A DNA stretch of 64,000 nt from Pholiota molesta (Eukaryota > Basidiomycota > Agaricomycetes > Agaricales > Strophariaceae). This document shows positions 45,901 through 54,900 of the stretch, piece by piece. A program made the position numbers and the translations under genes. Each line of letters starts with the position of its first letter. Position 1 is the stretch's first letter. The notes beneath the pieces are model-generated. The model saw nothing but the letters and a program-made list of their open reading frames with translations, did no database searches and had not been told where the DNA came from. Where the stretch lies: the NCBI GenBank assembly GCA_014925825.1, contig JACGCK010000042.1, forward strand, positions 1-64,000, in the 5' to 3' direction.

Positions 45901-46869
45901 CTAAATAACCAAAGGAGAGAGACCATGAGCAACAGTAGCCTTGTGATAGGAAGGTCCTCCATCATCTGAAGAATCCGAAGATTCTTGTTCTTGAAGGTTG
46001 CGATAGGCAAGCCGAGCAGCATGAGCACGACCACCTTGAAGAACAAGCTCCCTGATTGAGGAGGGCATGTCACGGGCACAAAGGCGTGAGATATGCCCAT
46101 CACGTCCACAGCGGTGACAGCTGTCAGCGTTATTCTTGTTGCACCAAGTGAACTTGCCTTCCCAGAAACCATCAGTCACAGGCTCCTGACGTGAGGTTGA
46201 CTTCTCCTTTCCTGATCCTCCACCATGGCTCCCACCAAAACGTGCAGTGAAAGCAGCATCGGAAGGCTCTGACTTGATGTAGGTATCGCTACTGGCTGAG
46301 CCAAGGAGAATGGCTTTGATTTTAGCGAGAGAAGGTTCGGTCTCCTGAGCGAGGATGGTGGTGCGGACTGGATGATAGGAAGAGTGGAGATGGCGAAGGA
46401 TGTGGTCACCGATGGTGGTGTCGGAAATAGTCTCACCAAGGTTCTTGAGGGCCTCGAAGCCAGTGGTGACAGTTTGGATGTAGTAATCCATCGGGCGAGA
46501 GCTATCATGCTCAATCGCGTCAAGAGTTTCACGAGCTCGGATTCGACGGCCCATAGTTGACTTGTTGTAGAGAGACTTGAGGGTTTTCCAAGCCTCTGTA
46601 GCTGATTTGATCCCTTTGATGCGATAACGTTGTTCGGGCTCCATGGAGGAATAGATATAGGCAATGAGAGCTTTGTCAAGCTTGGCCTGGTGTGTTTCGA
46701 GCTCCCCGGAAGTGACCCAGTCTGCCTGAATGCCCAGGAAGAACATTTCCATGTCCTCAGACCATTCCACCCAGTTGTCATCTCCCAGTTTGTTGATGCT
46801 AAGGAGAGCATTAGACAGGAATGAAGGGATGGCTTGAGAGGAAGCAGAGGGAGCAGCAGCAGGAGGCAT
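45901..46869 (-). CDS. copia-type Gag polyprotein
   Basis: Likely start MPPAAAPSASSQ at 46869; an in-frame ATG at 47037 lies inside the primer-binding site. About 322 aa. The N-terminal part is a UBN2/Retrotran_gag-type capsid domain (LGDDNWVEWSEDMEMFFLG, then WKTLKSLYN, MDYYIQTVTTGFEALKNLGE). The C-terminal part has one zinc knuckle, CHRCGRDGHISRLC (C-x2-C-x4-H-x4-C). It ends in an acidic Ser-rich tail with no protease or integrase following. The intact frame suggests selection, or recent arrival, for particle assembly supplied in cis. RNA packaging by a related autonomous copia element is the expected mode of movement. Confidence 0.9.
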   Translation of the reverse strand: MPPAAAPSASSQAIPSFLSNALLSINKLGDDNWVEWSEDMEMFFLGIQADWVTSGELETHQAKLDKALIAYIYSSMEPEQRYRIKGIKSATEAWKTLKSLYNKSTMGRRIRARETLDAIEHDSSRPMDYYIQTVTTGFEALKNLGETISDTTIGDHILRHLHSSYHPVRTTILAQETEPSLAKIKAILLGSASSDTYIKSEPSDAAFTARFGGSHGGGSGKEKSTSRQEPVTDGFWEGKFTWCNKNNADSCHRCGRDGHISRLCARDMPSSIRELVLQGGRAHAARLAYRNLQEQESSDSSDDGGPSYHKATVAHGLSPLVI

Positions 46870-47029
46870 AGTGACAGTAGAGAGCAGGGGGGATGAAGAG
46901 AGAAGCCAAGAAGAGGGGTGACAGAATGGCAAAAGGGCGCGAAAACGTCGGAGTTTGAAATGTGAATAGGGGGTTGAAGTTGCAGGCAGGTGAAGGTGAG
47001 GCAAAAGTGAGGTGATGCAGAGGTACGCG

Positions 47030-47041
47030 GGGCCCATAACC
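47030..47041 (-). other. primer-binding site matching the anticodon region of initiator tRNA-Met
   Basis: GGTTATGGGCCC immediately follows the 5' LTR on the minus strand. It is complementary to GGGCCCATAACC, the anticodon (CAT) stem-loop of eukaryotic initiator tRNA. Priming by an internal half-tRNA is known for Drosophila copia and related fungal elements. Confidence 0.75.
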
Positions 47042-47383
47042 TATTAGAATCGGCTCGTCGCCGTTGCGTAAGATGAGAGCTGGTTGCAGCAGTGCGAGAG
47101 AGAAGAAGGGAACGCGGACGCTTAAGGAAGCGGCACCGCGGATGAACCCGGGATGATCGAGGGGGCGCGGCGTCTAACGAGACGCGCACACGCGGGTGTC
47201 GTCCAAACGGATCGACGAACGGGCCTCGTCTGGTGTGGACGAGGGCACATGGCGCCTGGGCTCGGGCGTGCGAGGGAATGAGTGTATGTATTCGAGACCA
47301 AGAACTAGATACAACATCAGTAAACTAATGCTAACTATTTGTATCTATTTACATACAGTCTGCGAAGTACGTAGATTCTAACA
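47042..47383 (-). repeat. copia-type 5' LTR (342 bp)
   Basis: Direct repeat of 45431-45772. The primer-binding site starts at the very next base on the minus strand. Confidence 0.95.
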
Positions 47384-49073
47384 CCATGTAGACGATGACG
47401 TGTCCTTGAAGAATGAGATCTTTGAAGAGATCATTCATCATATTTTGGAACGTAGCGGGTGAGTTCGTGAGCCCGAAAAACATAACGAGTGGTTCGAATA
47501 AGCCTCGATTAGTGACGAAGGCGGCCTTGTATTCATCTCCCTTCTTGATGCGTATATTGTTGAAACCCCAGCGAACGTCGAGTTTAGTAAAATATTTGGC
47601 GCCCTTGAGCTTGTCCATGAGTTCAGAAACGAGAGGTAAGGGATATTGGTTTCGAATCGTCATTTCGTTGAGTTTGCAATAATCTTGAACGGGACGCAGG
47701 GATCCATCTTTCTTTTTTACGAAGAAGAATGGAGACGCTATCGGTGATTTCGAAGGTCGAATGCGTCCAGTGCGTAGTTGTTCTTCGATAAATGAATCGA
47801 GTTCCTTTTGCTCGTTTTTGGACAGAGGGTAGATTTTACTCGTAACGGGTTCTGAGTTCGGCTTGAGTTCAATTGCGTGATCCCAGGGACGTTCGGGAGG
47901 TAAGCGATCAAAGTCCTTGCGTTCGAAGACGGATGTGAACTCTTTGATGTACTTGTCGGCATCGGTAGCTTGTTGTTGACGAATTTTGTTGCTCGCGGAA
48001 ATCGTGTGGGTGATTTTGATAGCGCGAATGAAATCTTCTTCGATTGGGAGGATGTCGACGCAAAGCATAATTTCTCCTTCCTCTAGTTCGGTTGAGATCG
48101 CGTTTTCCCAAGTAAGAGGTGCAGAATCGTCGTCGAGTGAGCTGTCGTCGAAGTGGAGAAAGTCGCCTGAATCAATTAGACGAATATGGTCGTGGTCGGG
48201 ACCATGGAGCGAAGCGTATTCGGGGAGCTTTAGATGTGGTTGGGAAAGAGTTGTACATGTTGAAGGGCATCGAGAGAAGCAGAGGTCGCCAGTTTTCCAG
48301 TCGACAAGTGGATTGTGGAATTTAAGCCATGAGAAACCAAGTATCATATCAGAGTCGCCGATATTAGTAACAGTGAATTGTCTGCGTTCGAAGTGGTCTT
48401 TGATTTGGATGTTTAGTTCGATAGTCGCTGTGATGGCGCCGGATTTGTTAATGGTACCGTCTGCGTTGTAAACGGGAATAGGATGCGGTAGGGGATCTAT
48501 TTTCCAGCCGTTCTTCTTGACGTAACTTTCGTGGACATATTGGTTGGTAGCGCCGCAGTCGAGCAGATTTTCCGGAGTCCAGACTTCGGAATCGTCGTTG
48601 TTCGGAAGGGTGACTTTCGTGGGTACGAGGACGGAGTTGCTGTCGATTTTGGAAATGACGTGTTTGGTTTTTTTGAGTTGGTTGAGAACCTTCAAGGCTA
48701 GGTCTTCGTCGAGAAAACATAAAGCGTGGATGAGAGGTTCGTTGATTTCCTTCCAGCGGGGTTTGGGCATCCAGGCCTGTAGAATATTAGTAACGGCTCG
48801 CGTGTTGGAGTACAGTTCCCTTATACGGCGTAAGGTTCGCGTGGGACCAGATTCCTTATGAGGAAATACTGCTTTGGGTAATTCTGAGGCGCCAGCGTCG
48901 TCAATGTGGTGAATGACACAGTCAGTCAGGCAAGGGTTCAATGTTCTAAGGAGAGTTTCGTCAGCTTCTACTTCGATGGATGGGCGATTCGACACGGATT
49001 TTTGGGCAGAAATAGTTGGATTAGGTTTGTTATCTAGTCTGCTAGTTATGTTAGACGAAGACGTGTACTTCAT
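47384..49073 (-). pseudogene. gypsy pol, 5' part: protease and reverse transcriptase up to YM
   Basis: Starts at ATG 49073, overlapping the end of gag by ATGA. A pepsin-type protease motif with Cys in place of Ser (LLDCGATNQYV, about residues 171-180) is followed by DMILGFSWL. RT motifs follow: KDGSLRPVQDYCKLNE (Cys where Arg is usual), YFTKLDVRWGFNNIRI, TNSPATFQNMMND, and HVIVYM, where the frame meets the copia insertion. The last dozen codons of the open frame, to 47349, are copia LTR. The catalytic YMDD is therefore interrupted after its second residue. Confidence 0.9.
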
Positions 49074-50401
49074 TCGTCCAATTCCTGAAAATCCTCCTCG
49101 TTGTTGTCGTCTTCTTCAAGTGCGTCCATGACGTGGGTCTCTTGGAGCGCTCGTATAACATGAGCCTTCTCGTCCTCACCAAGGCCAGCAATCATCTGAC
49201 GGATATTCCGCGATGCGGTGGCGGCGCGATTGGTGGGGCCAGAATTTCTTCTGCGTCCAGGACGAGTGTCGGGAAGGGGGCATTGGTATCCGTAGTGACC
49301 CATGTTGTTACAGTTGTAGCAGCGAATGCTCGAGAGAGACGGCGTGTTAGGGATCGAAGACTAAAGAGCGTCGATCTGCATGGGAGCGCCAATTCCAGGT
49401 TGAACTCCGGTGGGAGTGGAAGCGTTCGGAGCAATCGTAGGTGAGGGAGAACTGGCTCTAGAGGATGTAGGAGAGGGAGCAGGGGAGCTAGCTCGGGATC
49501 TAGCAGGTATAACAGGTAAAGAAAGGGTGTTCGATGCAGTAGCCAATTTTCTAGCGTTATTTTGTCGGTATTGACGGTCGAGTCGAATGATCATGGTCTT
49601 CCATTCGTCGTAGGTTTCGGGAGGAGTAGGAGATGTGGCGATTTGAGTAATGATACTTTCACGGACGGCGTCCTTGAGATAATGAACAGCGGCGACTTCG
49701 TTGAATCCGGATTCGACATAATATTCGTCGAATTGGATAAAGAATTCCTCGGCCGTAAGAGCGCCTTGTTTGAGAGCTAGGAGCTTTTGTTGAGCTTGAT
49801 TGCGGCGGTCGGCGTTCTCGAATGTGTTCTTCAAATGTTCACGGAAGTTGAGCCAAGTAGTGATGACATAGGTACCAGAGGTAATGTTGTGAACCATACG
49901 TTGGGACCATTGGGCAGCGAACTTCTTTGTCATGTAAGAGAGAACATAGAAGATTTTGGTGGTATCGCTCAAGTAGGTATGCGGGTCGGCCATAAACACG
50001 ATGTCGACGGACGTCATGAATGTCTCGAAATTCCTAGGGTCACCGTCGAAGTGTTGCGGGTTAGCTACGGAGACCTTTTTCACCGAAAGGGAAGGCGGAG
50101 TAGGTTGAACTTCGGGAGCAGTGGTAGTGGTCGAACCAAGCGAGAGTTGTCCTAAAATTTGCGTCATGTTCTGCAAGATATTTTGGGTAGCTTGGTTGGA
50201 ATTGGTCAACTCGAGTACAGCACGTTCCATGGGAGTGAGAGTAGCGACGGAAACTGGGGGATACGGAACAGGGCCGTGAGGAGGTTGGTATCCAGGGGCC
50301 GCTTGAGCCTGAGCTTGTGAGGAAACGTTGGCGGCTGCTTGGGCCTGAGACTGAGCGAGAATATCGGCGTCGCTCGGGATGATAGTGGGTGCGTCGGACA
50401 T
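49070..50401 (-). pseudogene. gypsy gag with an in-frame amber codon before the zinc knuckle
   Basis: Frame 50401-49361 encodes 346 aa: a Gln/Ala-rich N-terminus, a capsid region (PQHFDGDPRNFETFM, TWLNFREHLKNTFENADRR) and a Ser/Pro-rich linker ending MQIDAL. A TAG at 49361-49363 stops it. The same frame then continues open through CYNCNNMGHYGYQC, a CCHC zinc knuckle, to TGA at 49070. Either TAG is read through to make the knuckle-containing form, or it is a disabling mutation (for example CAG to TAG). Confidence 0.85.
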
Positions 50402-50847
50402 AGTGGAAACTGTAGGATGGAACTGTTGATGATTTGGACTAGGCGGGCTTGTTTAAAAGGCTCGAAGGTATGTGGCTGACTGATAGGAGAAAAATCTAGG
50501 CTGGGCGATTTTGCCTGGAGGACTGTATATGTGTGGCTGACTGTTGGGCGGCTGAGGGTGTACTCAGAGAAGGCGGCTGGTAGGCGGAGTGTTCTGTAGT
50601 GGCTCGATGTATAATTGAAAATAGACTAAGGCGGCGTGGAATAGGAAGTGCTCGTAGGGGGATCTGAATCTGGTATTCTGTCTTGGTTGTACTAGGCGAT
50701 GTTGCCGATGGTGGATGACTCGCAAAGCTGCGCGCTGTTTGGGAGTGGCGGACCGAATGGTGGCTGACGGTGTGGGGGGTAGGCTTTCGAAAAACTGTAT
50801 CGCTTTGGTAGGGAGTTGATAAGACTCGTAGAGAATTCGCAACCTAT
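50402..50847 (-). other. gypsy leader between 5' LTR and gag
   Basis: No conventional TGG-starting primer-binding site is seen just inside the 5' LTR (the sequence reads ATAGGTTGCGAATTC), so the primer is not identified. A short frame at 50564-50842 has no support as a gene. Confidence 0.5.
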
Positions 50848-51093
50848 TGTTAGGATCGCGCTGTAGAGGAGAACTCGAGGGGCTTTGGGACGATATGAGA
50901 AACGAGGTTGTATTAACCAGGTTGCGAATAGAGATACAAAGGAGTGTAAACTAGCTTATATAGGGTTCTAATTAAAAGGAGAATGATCGAGCGAGATGAG
51001 GATGATCGAGCGAGAGATAGATACGTAAAAGGAAGGCAAATGTCTGTAAGAGGCAGGCGGGCGCTTATGGGCGCTTAGAGGGATATCGTAACA
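50848..51093 (-). repeat. gypsy 5' LTR (intact)
   Basis: 246 bp, TGTTAGG at 50848 and GTAACA at 51093 on the plus strand. Matches the split LTR at the other end except for one base. Confidence 0.94.
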
Positions 51094-51098
51094 AAGGG
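51094..51098. repeat. 5-bp target-site duplication AAGGG (right)
   Basis: Partner of the duplication at 42129-42133; the F-box coding sequence resumes immediately after it. Confidence 0.95.
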
Positions 51099-51300
51099 GT
51101 AGCTGCCAAGAAATAGGTGTACTTGAGTTCGCAAAGGAATGAGGATGTCCAGTCAGCGACATAGCCTCCAATCTTTGGTACGTAGCCATTCCTGAAAAAT
51201 CCGAACGCAGAGGGAGGCGGTCGACCTCTTGCTCCATGGGAAGGACAGCTCGTTGAAGAGGCCATAGAGTGAGGGCTTGATTAAGGAAGTCGTCAAACAT
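51094..51300 (-). pseudogene. F-box-like paralogue C, 5' part, cut by transposon insertion
   Basis: Start ATG 51300 (MFDDFLNQALTLWPLQRAV), continuing to STPISWQLPL, where it meets the right end of the gypsy element. It aligns with the first 70 residues of paralogue A. Frames beyond the junction are LTR-derived. Upstream, at about 51386-51430, lies the 5' block shared by the F-box loci. Confidence 0.88.
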
Positions 51301-51921
51301 TTGCAGTTTTTGGCTTCGACGTTGAGTGAAAAGTGAAAAGTAAGTATTCAAGTAAGGCCGCAGCGAACCTGACCAAGAGGTTTCGAACTCCGCGATCCAC
51401 TGCGGAAATCTATCAACGTTACAAAACTTTGACAAATGCCTGCTTGTCGTCTACCAGAGCCCAGGTAATGCCTGGTAATGCTATCTATTTGTCCGTCGTG
51501 GAAGGGGCGATATATTTAAAGATATATTTCTTATGTTTGTATGAGCTCCCAACTCTTTCGAAGGCTGAGATGCCGGTTTGATGCCGGGAGAGAGCCATGT
51601 GAGCATGGGGACTCTGTAGACTCTAGAACGGCGTCAATTCGACTCAATTGCTCATTTGAAGACATCGACGAGCTTTTCGCCACTGCAGCCTCCGCAGGAC
51701 ACGGGTGTCGCGCTACCCGCACATTGCTCGTGAACAAACCGTGATATCAACGATCGAAGAGGGTCGAAAGGAAACACAGGAGTGCATCGCGTCCTTGAGG
51801 GACATAGCCAACGCGTGTAGATATATTTAGCTCAATACAAGCCTGCTGTAACGCAACTCAATATGTCCTTCCAGGAGACATCGTTATAGACAAGGGATAC
51901 GAGTATATAATCGCTTCAAGC

Positions 51922-54900
51922 TCACAACTGCTGAAGCTGTGCGTATGCATAGTATTTTCCGCGCCGCGTCAACAACTGGTTGTGCGTTCCACTTTCCCAG
52001 ATTCTACCTCCTTGAATAAAGTAACTAGAGTAGATACAAGTTAATAACGCGTAACATACTAGAAGTGAATACGGCTTACATGCAGTCGGCATGTTGGATA
52101 GTTGATAAACGATGTGCAATCGCAATTGTCGTTCGTCCTGCCGCAGCATTGCTTAGAGCCTTCTGGACTGCGATCTCTGAGTTTGCGTCGAGGGCAGACG
52201 TCGCCTACGGGAGAGATACATCAGATATAGCTATCTTTATGGAATTTCGTTTACGTGCCTCATCGAGTAGCAATATTTTAGGATCGCGGATGAGAGCACG
52301 GGCAATAGCTATCCGTTCTACAAACCATGAAAGTCGTCCAAATCAGTAATGATATATGGTCAAACATCGGAACACCCACGTTTCTGTCCACCGGAAAGTT
52401 GGGACCCTCGTTCGCCAACTTGAGTTTCAAAACCCCTAGACAGTACCTCGGTGTGAGACTGACAGATAGGGTATCGAAAAGATACAATGCGTGCTCACAT
52501 TGGAAGAGATTCTATGAAGTCCAATATATTGGCCACGCGACAAGCCTCCCGAATCTGGTCTTCCGTAACATTCTCAGACGATTGTATTGAGCCGAGAAGA
52601 ATATTAAACTTGATGCTTCCGCTATATAATCGCTAAAATGAGAGAGATGTAAGTGCAGAACAAAGCAGTAATCGATCTGACTGACCGGGTCTTGCGACAC
52701 GAAAGCAATATGGCTGAGATAGTGGTCTCTTTCGATGTTTGTAATTGGCTGGCCGTCAACCTATAAGAAACAATGAGATATGAGCATCTGGAAACCAGTC
52801 TGGGATGACTTCAGCGCACGTAGATGGATCCACTCGAAAGCTCATAGAAGCGCTCGATAAGTTGTATTCTGGGAGCTTTCGTATTAGTCTAACTCAAGTG
52901 GGCATGCGAAGGTGTAGGAAGGTATCGTACTCACATAGTACTTTTTCCAGAACCGCTCGGCCCAACGAATGCAACGTGAGCTCCCTCGGGGATCTCCACA
53001 GATATGTTATCGAGTACAAGAGCTTCGGGACGACATGGATAGCGGAAGGTGACGTTTCGCAGACTTATACTTCCCTTCAAAACGGCCCAATGCTGGCGTG
53101 GTGGAGAGAAAGGCTTGTCGTGGGAAGGATTGGCGTAGCGAAGATGTGTGACGATGTCCCGAGCCGCCTCAGTAGCCGATGAGATATCAGGCACCGAGAG
53201 AAATACATTGGCTGCATTCCAAGATCCAAAGACAGTGGTCTATAAGCAATCATTAAATTTCATAAGGCAATGATATTAACGTAGGAAACTTACCATGAAG
53301 GAAACATAGAATCTGAATGTCGTGTATTCACCCGATGCTACAAGGTGTGATCCATACCAAAACACAAGTGAGACTGCAAAGAATATGGCCGATAGCGAAA
53401 ATGCAAACACAGCGTTGCTGGCTGCGTTGGACATTATCTCACCCCACGATAATTTTCGATAGAGTTGTCTGTGATATACCATACTCATTTGATCCTCGCA
53501 GGTTAGGGATGCGACAGTTCGGATTGCCACCACAGCTTCAGATGCGATTTGTGCTGACTGGCCGTGAGCTTCCTTGCTAGTTCTCTCCTTTTCGGCCACA
53601 AGTTGTAGTCGGAGAAAACCCGCCCCAACAATAGGTGGCATACAAGCTATACATCGTAGCATCAAAGGTCCGTGAGGGGAGGATAAAGAATCGCAGACAG
53701 ACCTATTCCGACCAAACCCAGTTTCCATCCAAAAATAAGGCTAACGACAGATCCACCGATGCAACAAGATAGGCATTGGACAATTGCTCCTAACGTAGTA
53801 GATGTGAAGCCTTTGATTTTCTCTGGACCCCCAACGAGATTCGCTGTCAAGGTCCCCGGATTGTTCTCGTCCCGGTCGAAAAAGGTTACTGTGTGATGTT
53901 CATGATGACAGGTCAAAGTTAGCATTGAATTCGCGCACCGTTTCTTTTCAAGAGGGCTTGGAAACTCAGCAATCGAAGTCTCGCCACAAGGATCATGGCA
54001 GCCTTCCCAAAGAGCACATTATGAAAGCCTAAACAGATTGTCGCAACTAGCGCAATAACAAAAAGAAAAAGGGCATTTTGGCTCCCTGCAAAGGCATCGT
54101 CAGAGAGAGCAAATGAAATCTCATGATTACTTACCTGCCGTTCGAAGTATATGTCGATCACTGTTCTCAAAGGCGTGTAGTGCCCTAGCTACTTAAATTC
54201 GTAAATCATGAGCAGAATCTATGCAACAATATTCACCATAGACAATTCCATGCGCGGGGTATACTAGACCACCTACTGAAACGAAAAGAAGAGAAATCCA
54301 GCGTTAGAAACTAAGCCATTGGGCTGAAACGATGTACTCACATAATCCGAACAAAGTACCCCATGAGTACATATGAAAGGTGTCTGGTACAAGCTTCCCG
54401 ACTTCTCGAATCAAATCGAATGTCCCAATGGGCACTACAGCCCGTTCCGTTTGCTCACGCAGGTCCGATGCTGCGAAAGCTTCCTTAACATCTTGGATAT
54501 CATTGGGGTAAAGGATTTCATCAGGTTGGATAATGCCTCCATCTTTAATATCATCGGATAGGTAAATGCGCTGGTCAAGTTGTTGCGCATTAACGAGATG
54601 GGCGTAATGAGATCTCGGATTGTTGGATAGCTCGTAGTGTGTCCCTTGCTCCAACAGACAGCCATGGCCCATCACATAAATAATATCGGCATCTTTGACG
54701 GTCGACAGTCGGTGGGCAATGATAATTGTTGTACGACCTTGAAAATATATAGAGTTTTATGGTTTTCCAGACGTAAGACATGGTAAAAAGAAGCTCACCT
54801 TGGGATGCCTTTGTCAGCGCGGCCTGTACAATAGCTTCAGACTCGGTGTCAAGTGCACTCGTAGCTTCGTCGAGGAGCAAGATTCGAGGATCCGAAACAA

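Larger units (their letters stand above)
45431..47383 (-). mobile_element. gag-only Ty1/copia-type LTR element (TR-GAG-like) inserted in gypsy pol
   Basis: 1,953 bp with two 342-bp LTRs (45431-45772 and 47042-47383) that look identical by eye, termini TGTTAGAATC...GATTCTAATA on the minus strand, and a 5-bp duplication CCATG (45426-45430, 47384-47388). The 1.27 kb interior holds a primer-binding site, one Gag frame and a polypurine tract, and no protease, integrase, RT or RNase H. It must be moved by enzymes of another copia element. Apparently identical LTRs and an intact Gag frame indicate very recent transposition. Confidence 0.92.
42134..51093 (-). mobile_element. Ty3/gypsy chromovirus-type LTR retrotransposon, defective and host to two further insertions
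   Basis: The element lies on the minus strand: 5' LTR 50848-51093, gag 50401-49070, pol from 49073, 3' LTR 42134-42223 plus 45006-45161. LTR ends are TGTTA...TAACA and the target duplication is AAGGG. The two 246-bp LTRs differ at one position by eye (A/G near 42211), so insertion is young. Removing the nested insertions leaves about 4.2 kb, shorter than a typical 5-6 kb element: RT is cut soon after YMDD and joined to a chromodomain-like C-terminus, so RNase H and integrase are missing. It cannot move by its own enzymes. Confidence 0.93.

Noticed and set aside
47349..47383. Gypsy pol continuing through 47349
   Set aside because: The last codons (MVLESTYFADCM) are copia LTR read through; the same peptide appears at the other LTR copy.
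52300..52400. Apparent loss of the ABC signature in NBD2 (frame reads LSWFVER)
   Set aside because: That reading is intronic. Using donor GTGGGT and acceptor TTTGTAG joins LSGGQK to QRIAIARAL, so the signature is intact.
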